Assembly (NCBI GenBank): GCA_007751255.1
Contig: CP036296.1
Coordinates: 3,410,001 to 3,474,000 of the forward strand
DNA length: 64,000 nucleotides
Direction of reading: 5' to 3'
Source: Engelhardtia mirabilis
Lineage (GTDB): Bacteria; Planctomycetota; UBA1135; GCA-002686595
Shown: piece after piece, positions 45,575 to 57,365 of the stretch
How positions within the stretch are numbered: the stretch's first letter is position 1
How the letters are laid out: the number at the start of each line of letters is the position of its first letter
Notes under the pieces: model-generated
What the model was told of the DNA's origin: nothing
Databases searched by the model: none
The model's input: the letters and a program-made list of their open reading frames with translations, nothing else
Program-made: the position numbers and the translations under genes

Positions 45575-45628
45575 GTTCGGATTTTGTTCGGCTCGGCCTT
45601 GGATCCGGCCCCCGCAGGGTCCTATCCT
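45575..45628 (+). promoter_or_regulatory. Candidate recA promoter with GTTC-N7-GTTC (LexA-like) box
   Basis: GTTC at 45575-45578 and 45586-45589 are separated by exactly 7 bases, the SOS box form known from Alphaproteobacteria. TTGGAT (45599-45604) and TATCCT (45623-45628), 18 bp apart, form a plausible promoter; the box lies just upstream of the -35. recA starts 80 bp further down. Confidence 0.5.
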
Positions 45629-45707
45629 CCCTCCAGGCAGTCGTGAGGCGCACCGAAGTCCGGTCAAAGCGCTCCCACCGCCCAACCACTAGCCGAGAGA
45701 TTCGCAG

Positions 45708-47033
45708 ATGACCACTCGCTCGAAGGCCGACGCGGCCGCAGCCAAGCAGCAAGACAAGCAGTTGGAGCAGCGCAACAAGGCGCTGGAAGCGGCCATGGCC
45801 GACATCTCCAAGGCCTATGGGACCGGCGCAATCATGCGCATGGGGGCAGGCACTCAGATCAAGGCGATCGAGGGCATCTCCTCCGGGTCCCTGGCCCTCG
45901 ACATCGGTCTCGGCGGCAAGGGCTTCCCCAAGGGACGGATCGTCGAGGTCTTCGGCCCCGAGAGCTCGGGCAAGACGACCTTGAGTCTGCATGTGATCGC
46001 CAACTCTCAGAAGTCGGGCGGGATCTGCGCCTTCGTCGACGCGGAGCACGCCATGGACCCGGCGTACGCGCGCCGTCTCGGGGTCAAGCTCGATGACCTG
46101 TTGGTCAGTCAGCCCGACACCGGTGAGCAGGCCCTCGAGATCGTCGAGACCCTGGTGCGGTCCAATGCGGTCGACGTCATCGTGATCGACTCCGTGGCTG
46201 CCCTGGTGCCGCGGGCGGAGATCGAGGGCGAGATGGGAGATGCCTTCGTCGGCCTCCACGCGCGCCTCATGAGCCAGGCGCTGCGGAAGCTGACCGCCGC
46301 CATCTCCCGCTCGGACTGCCTGGTGATCTTCATCAACCAGATCCGCGAGAAGATCGGGGTGATGTTCGGGAGCCCCGAGACCACCACCGGCGGTCGCGCA
46401 CTCAAGTTCTACTCGTCGGTCCGCTGTGACATCCGGCGCATCGGCCAGATCAAGGAAGGCGAGACCGTCGTCGGCAACCGCACGAAGGTGACCGTGGTCA
46501 AGAACAAGGTCGCGCCGCCCTTCCGCAAGGTCGAGTTCGAGATCCTCTACAACCGTGGCATCAGCCTCGAGGGCGAACTGCTCGAGCTGGGCATGAACGA
46601 GGGAATGATCGTCAAGTCCGGCACCTGGTTCTCCTACAAGCACCCGACCCAAGGCGAGATCCGCCTGGGCCAGGGTCGGGAGAAGGCGCGCCAGTTCATG
46701 ATCGACAACCCGGACCTGCGCGACGAGTTGGACCAGTTCCTGCGCGAGAAGCTGATCACCAAGCCCCTCGAGGAGCAGCAAGAGCGGGACTCGATGGAGA
46801 GCGATGCACGTCTCGCCGCGGAAGGGCGAGCCGCTGAGCGCAGCGCATCTGCGAACGCCGCAGCAAGCAGCGCCGCAGCAAGCAGCGCCGAGTCGGCTGA
46901 CGGTGAGTCGGCTGACGGTGAGTCGGCTGACGGTGAGTCGGCTGACGGTGAGTCGGCCGAGGACTCCGACGAGTCTGCGCCGACGACGGCTTCTGGCCGC
47001 AACGGCCGCGCAGCGGCTGCCGCCAAGGCCTGA
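45708..47033 (+). CDS. recA: Recombinase A with repeat-rich C-terminal tail
   Basis: A 441-aa RecA. Core (residues about 20-350): [14 protein letters not shown] (Walker A), [39 protein letters not shown] (landmark: Walker B), [21 protein letters not shown] (loop 2 region). The C-terminal ~90 residues are longer than usual (most RecA are 350 aa): an alanine/serine stretch, then ESADG repeated four times (residues 395-414), then [12 protein letters not shown]. An acidic C-terminal tail normally regulates RecA loading on DNA. The start at ATG 45708 is as in other long RecA N-termini. Confidence 0.98.
   Translation: MTTRSKADAAAAKQQDKQLEQRNKALEAAMADISKAYGTGAIMRMGAGTQIKAIEGISSGSLALDIGLGGKGFPKGRIVEVFGPESSGKTTLSLHVIANSQKSGGICAFVDAEHAMDPAYARRLGVKLDDLLVSQPDTGEQALEIVETLVRSNAVDVIVIDSVAALVPRAEIEGEMGDAFVGLHARLMSQALRKLTAAISRSDCLVIFINQIREKIGVMFGSPETTTGGRALKFYSSVRCDIRRIGQIKEGETVVGNRTKVTVVKNKVAPPFRKVEFEILYNRGISLEGELLELGMNEGMIVKSGTWFSYKHPTQGEIRLGQGREKARQFMIDNPDLRDELDQFLREKLITKPLEEQQERDSMESDARLAAEGRAAERSASANAAASSAAASSAESADGESADGESADGESADGESAEDSDESAPTTASGRNGRAAAAAKA
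46861..46949 (+). repeat. Two 15-bp tandem arrays in the recA 3' end
   Basis: CAGCAAGCAGCGCCG is present twice (46861-46890), then GAGTCGGCTGACGGT four times (46890-46949). Both are in frame and perfect, encoding AASSA and ESADG repeats in the tail of RecA. A variant fifth unit (GAGTCGGCCGAG) follows. Confidence 0.95.
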
Positions 47034-47084
47034 CGGACCTTCGGGGTTGTCGGACCGCCGGGGTCCTTGCCAGCACGGCAACGG

Positions 47085-47148
47085 CGCCCGGCGGCAATCT
47101 CCCCCGGCGGCAATCTCGCCCGGCGGCAATCTCGCCCGGCGGTCTTCT
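47085..47148 (+). repeat. 16-bp tandem repeat, four copies, downstream of recA
   Basis: CGCCCGGCGGCAATCT occurs four times in a row with few changes (second copy begins CC; fourth has GTCTTCT). It lies 51 bp after the recA stop. No coding role is seen. Confidence 0.93.
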
Positions 47149-47503
47149 CGCCGGGGGGCCGAAGCTCGGCAGTGCCGCTCCAGGCTGTGAAGTCTCCCTG
47201 CTCTGGGGTCAAGGAATCACGCTGCTTGGTGGAGCCTCGGCCGTCGAAGCCCTGGCCCTTGCCCTCGAGTCTCGCGGTCCCCTTCCCGAGCCCCCTGAGC
47301 GGCCTCGAGAGCGCCCTTGGCGCACCGGGATAGCAGGGGGATCGGTCCGTGAACTGCCGGAGGCCGGCGGCCAGTCCTTTCGGCCGAGGAGTGGCCCCCG
47401 CTAACCTGTTCCGCCCGTGCAGCTGGACCCACCCGCGGATCCGGCCATCTGGCGGGGCCTCCTTGGACAAGCCCGACTCTCATCCCGGAACCCGATTTCG
47501 ACC
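47149..47503. other. Spacer between recA and alaS
   Basis: About 355 bp with no supported gene. It presumably holds the alaS promoter and leader. Open frames here (for example 47417 onwards) are in-frame extensions of alaS without conserved residues. No T-box or riboswitch-like element was recognised. Confidence 0.5.
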
Positions 47504-50227
<2,724 letters not shown>

Positions 50228-50282
50228 CGCGACCGGCTCGATCCATCCGCGCGGGACCGGCGCCCCCCCTGGGACCGACCTA

Positions 50283-51488
50283 GTGGGGCGAGTCAAAGAT
50301 TCGACTAATAAGTTGCAAGTTTCGGGCAAGTCGGGCTCGGCCGCGCCGATGGTTGCATCATGACGACCAAGATGGGACGGCCGAAGGCGAAGCTCGTGTT
50401 GTCCGAGCAGGAGCGCGCGGAGTTGAATCGGCTGGTTCGGCGTCGCTCGACGCCTGCGGCAGTGGCGGTGCGGGCGCGCGCCATCCTTCGCTGTGCGAAG
50501 GGGCTGGACAATACCGATGTCGCCGACGAGTTGGGGCTGCACTTTCAGACCGTTGGTCGCTGGCGTCGCCGATTCGTGAAGGAGCGTCTGGACGCGCTGT
50601 ACGACGAGCCTCGGATTGGACGGCCGAGGAGCGTCTCAGATGACGATGTCGCCCGCGTCGTGGACATGACGCTCCACCGTAAGCCGAAAACCGGGACCCA
50701 CTGGAGCTCCCGCCAAGTCGCGAACGAGCTCGGATTGTCTCAGAGCGCTGTGGCGCGGATCTGGAAGGCCTTCAGCCTTCGTCCAGACCGCAGCGAGTCC
50801 TTCTCCTTGTCCCGCGACCCTCAGTTCGTCGAGAAGGTCCGGGACATCGTGGGCCTGTACATGAGCCCTCCGGACAATGCGCTCGTGCTCTGCGTCGACG
50901 AGAAGTCCCAGATGCAGGCACTGGATCGCACTCAGCCCCTGCTGCCGATGACGCCGACGCACCCGGAGCGACGCTCGAATACCTACGTGCGCCACGGGAC
51001 GACGTCGCTGTTCGCAGCGCTCGACATCGCCACGGGGCGAGTCATCGGCAAGTGCTTCCGTCGACACAGGTCGAAGGAGTTCCTGAAGTTCCTGGGCGAG
51101 ATCGAGCAGTCCGTGCCCAAGGAGCTGGACGTCCACCTCGTGATGGACAACTACGCCACGCACAAGACGCCAGCCGTGAAGCGGTGGCTGCTACGCCGAC
51201 CCCGATTTCACGTGCACTTCACGCCGACGACGTCGTCCTGGCTCAACCTCGTCGAGAGCTGGTTCTCGATCGTCTCCCGGCGAGTGACTGAGCGCGGCGT
51301 CCATCGAAGTACGGCTGCGCTCGAGAAGGACGTGAGGGCGTTCATCGATGCCCACAACGACGAGCCGAAGCCGTACGTCTGGACCAAGACCGCAGACCAG
51401 ATCCTCGCCAGCCTCCGCCGCTACTGCGACACAGCGAGCGCCATTCGTTCCAGGCAAACAAATGAGTCGAAGCTTTGACTCACCCCAC
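50283..51488 (+). mobile_element. IS630-family insertion sequence, TA target duplication
   Basis: A 1206-bp element with terminal inverted repeats beginning GTGGGGYGAGTCAAAG (22 of 24 bases match) and TA on each side (50281-50282, 51489-51490), within CTAG. It carries one intact transposase gene. The right-hand TA is shared with the left TA of the adjacent MITE copy 2. The element seems complete and may be active. Confidence 0.93.
50360..51478 (+). CDS. IS630-family transposase (DDE)
   Basis: A 372-aa transposase, single reading frame. N-terminal helix-turn-helix pair ([16 protein letters not shown] and [16 protein letters not shown]), followed by the DDE catalytic domain: [13 protein letters not shown] (first Asp), [18 protein letters not shown] (second Asp), [17 protein letters not shown] (Glu). 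The last codons (AAGCTTTGA) lie within the right inverted repeat. The frame is unbroken, so the protein may be functional. Confidence 0.96.
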   Translation: MTTKMGRPKAKLVLSEQERAELNRLVRRRSTPAAVAVRARAILRCAKGLDNTDVADELGLHFQTVGRWRRRFVKERLDALYDEPRIGRPRSVSDDDVARVVDMTLHRKPKTGTHWSSRQVANELGLSQSAVARIWKAFSLRPDRSESFSLSRDPQFVEKVRDIVGLYMSPPDNALVLCVDEKSQMQALDRTQPLLPMTPTHPERRSNTYVRHGTTSLFAALDIATGRVIGKCFRRHRSKEFLKFLGEIEQSVPKELDVHLVMDNYATHKTPAVKRWLLRRPRFHVHFTPTTSSWLNLVESWFSIVSRRVTERGVHRSTAALEKDVRAFIDAHNDEPKPYVWTKTADQILASLRRYCDTASAIRSRQTNESKL

Positions 51489-51490
51489 TA

Positions 51491-51650
51491 GTGTCCTGGA
51501 TCAGAAATTCGGCGTCACTGCCCGGAGGTCCGATCGATGCTGGCTAGGCGCGCCGACGACGCGTATCCGCTGCGATACTCGGAGGAGGCGCAACGACGCC
51601 AGCGGCGATCGGAGCCCGGGAAGTGGCGCCGAATTTCTGATCCAGGACAC
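51491..51650. mobile_element. 160-bp MITE-like element, copy 2, abutting IS630
   Basis: Same palindromic element as at 3586-3746, in opposite orientation. Inverted repeats GTGTCCTGGATCAGAAATTC match their partner almost perfectly over about 50 bp. TA on both sides (51489-51490; 51651-51652). Its ends differ from those of the adjacent IS630, so that transposase may not mobilise it. Confidence 0.9.
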
Positions 51651-51712
51651 TAGGGTGGGCGCTGCTGGTCCCGATCGGGCGCCGCGGACCCCGCACCGTC
51701 GGCCCAGGTCGA

Positions 51713-51741
51713 TTGACGGGGGCCCCCCCCCTGCGTAATCT
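51713..51741 (+). promoter_or_regulatory. Promoter of rpmF-plsX
   Basis: TTGACG (51713-51718) and TAATCT (51736-51741) with a 17-bp spacer make one of the best sigma-70-like promoters in the window. A leader of about 190 nt precedes rpmF. The MITE ends 61 bp upstream, so its insertion spared the promoter. Confidence 0.7.
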
Positions 51742-51936
51742 GCGCGCTTCGCCGCAGCGGGAGAAGGTCTTCCAGAGCCCTCCGGGACCTTCGGACGCTC
51801 GCGACGACGCTACAAACCGGCCAAGCTCGGGCGCCCCGTAGGGTCGCGCACTGGGCTCTGGCGTCCCACACGCCCCTCGCCCCACCTGTCCGTCGTCCCA
51901 CCTGCTGCGGACCCTCCGCGGCCCACAGGATCCGTC

Positions 51937-52143
51937 ATGGCACACCCCAAACGTCGTCAGTCCACCCACCGCCAGGGCATCCGGCGATCGCACCTTGGCC
52001 TGGCCGAGATGCAACTGAACAGTTGCGCCCACTGCGGGGCCCCGATCCGTCCGCACCACGTGTGTGACAACTGCGGCTGGTACGGCTTTGCCAAGGGCGC
52101 CGACAAGCAGGGTCGTGACGTCCTCGAAAAAGAGGACTTCTAG
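51937..52143 (+). CDS. rpmF: 50S ribosomal protein L32
   Basis: A 68-aa ribosomal protein of the large subunit. It begins MAHPKRRQSTHRQGIRRSH, and a zinc ribbon is visible as CAHCGAPIRPHHVCDNCGWY (four cysteines, the C+ form). Position before plsX is the classic arrangement in many bacteria. Confidence 0.97.
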   Translation: MAHPKRRQSTHRQGIRRSHLGLAEMQLNSCAHCGAPIRPHHVCDNCGWYGFAKGADKQGRDVLEKEDF

Positions 52144-52277
52144 ATCGATCGCGGTCTGAGCCGATGTGCGGTCGTCAAGGTCGACCGGCACGGAGACAGA
52201 TCTCACCGTCCTCGTCCCACTCCGAGAGTGTGGCGGCCCTGGCCCCCCCCTCGACGCGCTGTAACTTGGCCGCGAAC

Positions 52278-53288
52278 ATGACCGACGCACGCATCGCACT
52301 TGACGCGATGGGCGGCGACGAGGCCCCCGAGGTGATCCTCCGCGGGGCTGTTCGCGCTTGCTCGTCACACGTGGCGGCCCCCCTCGCGCCCGAGCGCATC
52401 CTGCTGGTCGGTGACCGGGCCAGGATCGAGTCCGGCCTGAACGAGATGGGCGGCAACCCAGGCTTCTCGATTCGGCACGCCTCCGAGGTCATCGAGATGG
52501 GGGACTCGCCAGCCACCGCGCTGCGCTCGAAGCCCGATTCTTCGATCGGAGGCTGCGTCGCTGCGGTTCGCAGCGGGGAGGCCGCCTCCGTGGTCAGCAT
52601 GGGCAACACCGGGGCCGTCGTGGGAGCTTCCACGATAGGTCTGGGGACCCTCGAGGGAGTCAGGCGTCCAGCCATCGCGGTGACGATCGAGTTGACTGGT
52701 CGGCCGTTGACCCTGCTCGACATGGGGGCCAACGTCGCTCCCAAGCCGGAGCACCTGCTGCAGTTCGGTCTGATGGGGGCGACCTACGCCCAACACGGAC
52801 TCGGGGTCGGTTCGCCGCGAGTAGGCCTGCTCAACATCGGTGAGGAATCGGGCAAGGGCACCGACCTGCTGAAGGAGGCGTACGGACTCCTCGCGAGCTC
52901 AGGCCTCGAGTTCGTCGGCAACGTCGAGCCGGGCGAGCTGTTCATCGATCGGGCGGACGTGCTCGTCACCGATGGATTCACCGGCAACATCGTGCTCAAG
53001 CTGATGGAGGGCTTTGCCGGCTTCCTCTTCGGCTTGATGAGGCGAGAGCTGAGCGAGCACCATGCGGCCTGGGGCGGCGAGGCTCTCGGTCGGCTGAAGC
53101 GGCAGATCGACTACTCCGAGTACGGCGGCGCCCTGCTGCTGGGTGTACGCGGGGTGGTGGTGATCGGCCACGGCCGGTCGGACGAGTCCGCGGTCGCCAA
53201 CGCCCTCGCCGTAGCTGCCCGGACGGTCGATGCTGGGGTCAATGCCCTGATCGTCAAGGGCATCGCTGGCGACCCCGCGGCGATCTGA
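52278..53288 (+). CDS. plsX: Phosphate acyltransferase PlsX
   Basis: A 336-aa enzyme that makes acyl-phosphate from acyl-ACP for phospholipid synthesis. It starts MTDARIALDAMGGDEAPEVIL at ATG 52278; other motifs: SMGNTGAVVGAS, LDMGANV, LNIGEESGKG and DVLVTDGFTGNIVLK. It is followed by fab genes with a 258-bp gap before fabH. Confidence 0.97.
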   Translation: MTDARIALDAMGGDEAPEVILRGAVRACSSHVAAPLAPERILLVGDRARIESGLNEMGGNPGFSIRHASEVIEMGDSPATALRSKPDSSIGGCVAAVRSGEAASVVSMGNTGAVVGASTIGLGTLEGVRRPAIAVTIELTGRPLTLLDMGANVAPKPEHLLQFGLMGATYAQHGLGVGSPRVGLLNIGEESGKGTDLLKEAYGLLASSGLEFVGNVEPGELFIDRADVLVTDGFTGNIVLKLMEGFAGFLFGLMRRELSEHHAAWGGEALGRLKRQIDYSEYGGALLLGVRGVVVIGHGRSDESAVANALAVAARTVDAGVNALIVKGIAGDPAAI

Positions 53289-53546
53289 GGGTCGTGCGCC
53301 GGGCCCTGCGAGTCAGGTGCGGAGCGACGGCCGGGCCCGAGCCCGCGGACGTCCCGTCGGCAGGGTGTCGACCCACAACCAGGTGCTAGGCGCATCGGGC
53401 CTCACCAGGGTCACGGACTCCATCGAGCCATCGGAGCGGACGCGGATCGAGGATCGTCCCGTTGACGGCTCTCGCCCATGGGTTCAGAGGGGCCGAGCCA
53501 GTAGGATCTGGCCTCGCCCGCGAGAGCGGTCACCGGAGACATGTCC

Positions 53547-54536
53547 ATGGCAGGAATTCGCCCCGTAGGGTTCGCAGGAACCGGCTCGTACCTCCCCGAC
53601 CGCGTCGTTCCCAACTCGTGGTTCGAGGGATTCCTCGATACCTCCGATGAGTGGATCGTCCAGCGCACGGGCATTCGCGAAAGGCGCTTCGCATCCGAAG
53701 GCGAGACCACGTCGACGATGTGCATCGAGGCTGGCAAGCGCGCCTGCGAGGCTGCTTCCATCGACCCCAAGGACCTGGACCTGGTCGTGGTGGGGACCCT
53801 GACCGGGGACTACCAGATGCCGTCGACGGCCTGCATGGTCCAGGACGCCCTGGGGTGCAAGAACGCGGCGGCATTCGACGTATCCGCCGCCTGCACCGGC
53901 TTCCTCAACGCGACCCACGTCGCCGAGGCGATGATCGCCACAGGCAAGGCTCAACGCGCCCTAGCGATCGGAGCTGAGACCCTTTCGCGCTTCCTGGACT
54001 ACACCGACCGCGGAAGCTGCGTCCTGTTCGGCGATGGCGCAGGAGCCGCCGTGCTCACGCCGTTCGACCAGTGCAAGCGCGGCGAGATCATCAAGACCAA
54101 GCTCGGCGCCGACGGTGAGAAGTTCGACTTCATCATCATTCCAGGCACTGGCTCCAAGCAGCCGCCGAGCCCCGAGGGCCTGGCCAACGGCGATCATCTG
54201 ATCCACCTCAAGGGTCGCGACGTCTTCCGCTTCGCCACGGTCAAGATGGCTGAGCTGATCGGCGAGATGCTGGAGGGCATCGAGGAGGAGGAGCTGGGCC
54301 TGATCGTTCCACACCAGGTCAACCGCCGGATCATCGATGCGGCCCTGGACCGTCTGGGGCGTACCGACGAGAAAGTCATCGTCAACATCCAGCACTACGC
54401 CAACACTTCCGCCGCGACGGTTCCAATCGCCCTGGATGAGGCCGTCCGCGCCGGCAGCATCGAATCGGGCAAGTACGTCGTCCTGGTCGCATTCGGTGCA
54501 GGGATGACCTGGGGCGCGAGCTTGCTGCGCTGGTAG
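53547..54536 (+). CDS. fabH: 3-oxoacyl-ACP synthase III
   Basis: A 329-aa condensing enzyme that starts fatty-acid synthesis from acetyl-CoA and malonyl-ACP. Catalytic triad: Cys in DVSAACTGFLNA, His in LIVPHQVNRRI, Asn in HYANTSAAT. FGDGAGAAVL is conserved. The ATG at 53547 is chosen because GGAG (53535-53538) is 8 bases before it; the ATG at 53541 is only two bases from that site. Confidence 0.96.
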   Translation: MAGIRPVGFAGTGSYLPDRVVPNSWFEGFLDTSDEWIVQRTGIRERRFASEGETTSTMCIEAGKRACEAASIDPKDLDLVVVGTLTGDYQMPSTACMVQDALGCKNAAAFDVSAACTGFLNATHVAEAMIATGKAQRALAIGAETLSRFLDYTDRGSCVLFGDGAGAAVLTPFDQCKRGEIIKTKLGADGEKFDFIIIPGTGSKQPPSPEGLANGDHLIHLKGRDVFRFATVKMAELIGEMLEGIEEEELGLIVPHQVNRRIIDAALDRLGRTDEKVIVNIQHYANTSAATVPIALDEAVRAGSIESGKYVVLVAFGAGMTWGASLLRW

Positions 54537-54574
54537 AAGTCCGGGCGGCTGTTACGCCATGGGCGACCAGCGAT

Positions 54575-54658
54575 CCGCTGCACCGGAAGGCGCCCATCCG
54601 GCCGCTGCACCGGTAGGCGCCCATCCGGCCGCTGCACCGGAAGACGTCCCGCCGTCGG
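54575..54658 (+). repeat. 27-bp tandem repeat, two exact-type copies plus degenerate unit
   Basis: CCGCTGCACCGGAAGGCGCC starts each 27-bp unit at 54575 and 54602 (one base differs); a third, degraded unit begins at 54629. It lies between fabH and fabD, non-coding on both strands as far as can be seen. Open frames through it are repeat-driven. Confidence 0.85.
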
Positions 54659-54760
54659 CTGCGCTGGTAGGCGCGTCGCCGGCCGCTGGAGCATGACCGA
54701 TTCCATCTGACTCGTCCGCCACCATCCACTGCCAGTAGCGCACTACTCCACCGTCCGCGC

Positions 54761-55687
54761 ATGACCATGAATGAAGCGATCATCCTCCCCGGTCAGGGGG
54801 CGCAGTTTCCCGGAATGGGCCAGGACTGGTACGAGGCCTACCCCAAGGCGCGCGACTTGTTCGACCGGGCGGACGGGGTGCTTGGATTCGCCCTGACAGA
54901 AGCGTGCTTCCATGGCGGTGTGGACGTTCATCGTACCGACATCGCCCAGCCCGGGATCTTCACGACCAGCGCCGCGATCTTGACGGTCCTCTCCGACAAC
55001 GGGCTGGAACTCGGTTCGGCTTCGATGACGGCAGGCTTGAGCCTGGGCGAGTACACAGCCCTCTGGGTCGCCGGATCGCTGTCCTTCGAAGATGCCTTGC
55101 GCCTCGTGCGGCTCCGTGGAGAGGCCATGCAGGCTGCGAGTGAAGCCACGCCCTCGTCGATGACGAGCCTGATCGGCGCGGACTTGGCCGTCGCCGAGAA
55201 GCTCGCGGCCATGGGAGCCGAGGCGGGAATCTGCTCGGTGGCCAACTTGAACTGTCCGGGCCAGGTCGTGGTCTCCGGGGAGCTCGCCGCGCTCGACATC
55301 GTCGAGTCCCATGCCTCCGACCACGGCGTCCGACGCGCGATGCGGCTGAACGTGGCCGGCGGCTTTCACTCGGAGTGCATGCGCCCCGCAGCAGACCGCC
55401 TGGCGGCGGCCCTCGCCGAGGTGACGGTCCAGGCTCCGCGGATCCCCTTCGTCACGAACGTCACCGGAGCCCCCGTGAGTGACCCGGGGCAGATCGTGAG
55501 CCACCTGGCCAACCAGGTCTGCTCGCCGGTGCTGTGGGAACAGAGCATGCGCTGGGCCCTCGGGCAGGGGCACACCCAGTTCCTCGAGCCCGGACCCGGT
55601 CAGGTCTTGGCCGGCCTCATGAAGAAGATCGACCGGGGCGCGACCGTGCGGTCTGCTGCCCACCCCGAGGACGCCGAGACGGCCTGA
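54761..55687 (+). CDS. fabD: Malonyl-CoA:ACP transacylase
   Basis: A 308-aa enzyme transferring malonyl from CoA to ACP. It begins with IILPGQGAQFPGMGQDWY; the nucleophile elbow reads AGLSLGEYTALW, with Leu where E. coli has His before the catalytic Ser (GHSLG). This GLSLG form is also known from plant-type enzymes. Later His and Gln positions (AGGFHSECM; PFVTNVTG) are as expected. ATG 54761; a second ATG is two codons later. Confidence 0.95.
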   Translation: MTMNEAIILPGQGAQFPGMGQDWYEAYPKARDLFDRADGVLGFALTEACFHGGVDVHRTDIAQPGIFTTSAAILTVLSDNGLELGSASMTAGLSLGEYTALWVAGSLSFEDALRLVRLRGEAMQAASEATPSSMTSLIGADLAVAEKLAAMGAEAGICSVANLNCPGQVVVSGELAALDIVESHASDHGVRRAMRLNVAGGFHSECMRPAADRLAAALAEVTVQAPRIPFVTNVTGAPVSDPGQIVSHLANQVCSPVLWEQSMRWALGQGHTQFLEPGPGQVLAGLMKKIDRGATVRSAAHPEDAETA

Positions 55688-55783
55688 GGGCCCTTCGGGA
55701 GCTCCCTCTGGCAGCCTGCTCGAGGGGACACCTTTCCGCTTCGGAAGGCCGAGGACCTCCGGCCGACCCCATCCGGACCGGGT

Positions 55784-55812
55784 TTGAAGGGCTTCTGAGA
55801 CCGACCTATCAT
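55784..55812 (+). promoter_or_regulatory. Promoter of fabG
   Basis: TTGAAG (55784-55789) and TATCAT (55807-55812) are 17 bp apart, a good sigma-70-type match, 64 bp before the GTG start of fabG. It suggests fabG can be transcribed independently of fabD. Confidence 0.65.
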
Positions 55813-55875
55813 CGCCCCCCGTAAGCTCCCTGACCGATCGACCAGGGGCCCGACGCCCCCTTCCCCACCCTGCAA

Positions 55876-56643
55876 GTGACCGACACCGAAGACAAGCAAG
55901 CACGTCCCCTCGCTGGCAAGGTCGCGATCGTGACCGGCGCATCGCGCGGTATCGGGCGAGCGATCGCCCTCGACCTGGCCCGAGCCGGCGCCTCGGTAGC
56001 TTGCATCGCCACCTCGGCGGAGCGCTGCGAGGAGACCGTGGGCCTGTGTAGCGAGTTCGGCGTGGAGGCCACCGCGCACGGCGTCGACGTTGCCGACCAC
56101 GCGGCCGTCACGGCACTGGTGGGGGAGATCGTCAAGGCCCGCGGCGGCCTGGACATTCTGGTCAACAACGCCGGCGTGACCCGTGATCAGTTGCTCCTGC
56201 GGATGACCGAGGAGGACTTCGATCGGGTCATCGGTGTCAACCTCAAGGGGACGTGGAACTTCCTCAAGGCGGCAACCCGACCCCTGATGAAGGCCGGTGG
56301 GGGTCGCATCATCAACATCGCCAGCGTGGTCGGGATTACCGGCAACGCGGGCCAGGCCAACTACGCGGCGAGCAAGGCCGGGATCCTGGGCTTGACCCGT
56401 TCGGCCGCCAAGGAACTCGCCGGTCGCGGAGTTCGAGTCAATGCCGTGGCGCCCGGATTCGTGGCCACCGACATGACTGCCGCCATCGACGAACAGGCTG
56501 CGGCCAGCCTCAAGGACAGCATCCCCCTGGGCCGGGTCGGCGCTCCCGAGGAGATCGCGGCTGCCGTGGCCTTCCTGGCGGGCCCCGGTGGGGACTACAT
56601 CACAGGACAGACCCTTGTCGTAGATGGGGGGCTGAGTCTCTAG
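55876..56643 (+). CDS. fabG: 3-oxoacyl-ACP reductase
   Basis: A 255-aa short-chain dehydrogenase that reduces 3-oxoacyl-ACP with NADPH. Motifs: [13 protein letters not shown] (cofactor), NNAGVTRD, catalytic Ser in [11 protein letters not shown] and YAASKAG (Tyr-Lys), C-terminal [14 protein letters not shown]. The start GTG 55876 follows a spacer with a good promoter. Confidence 0.97.
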   Translation: MTDTEDKQARPLAGKVAIVTGASRGIGRAIALDLARAGASVACIATSAERCEETVGLCSEFGVEATAHGVDVADHAAVTALVGEIVKARGGLDILVNNAGVTRDQLLLRMTEEDFDRVIGVNLKGTWNFLKAATRPLMKAGGGRIINIASVVGITGNAGQANYAASKAGILGLTRSAAKELAGRGVRVNAVAPGFVATDMTAAIDEQAAASLKDSIPLGRVGAPEEIAAAVAFLAGPGGDYITGQTLVVDGGLSL

Positions 56644-56812
56644 AATCCCTCGCTGGGGTTCCAGAATCCCGACCGAAGCCTCTAGAGTCCTCCGCGAGCA
56701 GCGTCCTCAGCGGGACAGCGGGTCCCTCCCGACGCCCCCAAGACTCACTCCTTCCAGGATCGATCTATCCTGGCTCGAGACGACCCGATCGAACCAACCC
56801 TGAACGAACAGC

Positions 56813-56835
56813 GCACCGATCCTTCGGATCGGTGC
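56813..56835 (+). terminator. Hairpin between fabG and acpP
   Basis: GCACCGATCC pairs perfectly with GGATCGGTGC around a TTC loop, in the 316-bp spacer after fabG. No T-tract follows, so it may be a weak terminator or an mRNA-stabilising stem. The rest of the spacer shows only short CTCTAGARTCC duplications near 56640-56690. Confidence 0.5.
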
Positions 56836-56959
56836 TGGGGCGCCCGCCGGGCATGCCTCGACTATCCTTCCCCGGGCGCCACCGCGCCACACACCCCGAC
56901 CCTCCGCCTAGCACTGCGCTGCGTGGGGCCCGGGCCAAGAGCCACCACAGGAGTCCAAG

Positions 56960-57205
56960 GTGACCAACAGCACGGAGTCGGTCGAAGACCGCGTCAAGAA
57001 GATCGTCTGCAACCAGATGGGGACCACCCCCGACAAGATCTCGCGCGAGACATCCTTCGTGAATGACCTCGGCGCGGACTCGCTCGACACGGTCGAGCTG
57101 GTCATGGAATTCGAGGACGAGTTCGAGATCTCGATCCCCGACGAAGACGCCGAGAAGATCCAGACCGTCGGCAACGCGATCGAGTACATCGGATCCAAGT
57201 CCTGA
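56960..57205 (+). CDS. acpP: Acyl carrier protein
   Basis: An 81-aa acidic carrier protein. The phosphopantetheine site is the serine of [17 protein letters not shown] 56960 follows GGAG at 6 bases. The product carries growing acyl chains for FabD/FabF/FabG. Upstream TATCCT sequences (56766, 56863) may be -10 boxes without clear -35s. Confidence 0.97.
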   Translation: MTNSTESVEDRVKKIVCNQMGTTPDKISRETSFVNDLGADSLDTVELVMEFEDEFEISIPDEDAEKIQTVGNAIEYIGSKS

Positions 57206-57365
57206 GCCCGCTGGGGAGCCCGCGCGCCAGCCGTCTGTCGACGGCGCGTTCGGGCTCCTCGACAACTCGAGCGAGGCTCGCTCGGCGTCCCTGAACGGGC
57301 CACCCAGGTGGCTCCGTCCGTTCCGCCGTGGGACTCGCTATCGATCCGATTTCGGAGAACGAAAC

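Noticed and set aside
57063-57365. N-terminal extension of fabF overlapping acpP
   Set aside because: No conserved residues and ATG 57366 has a good ribosome binding site and canonical start.
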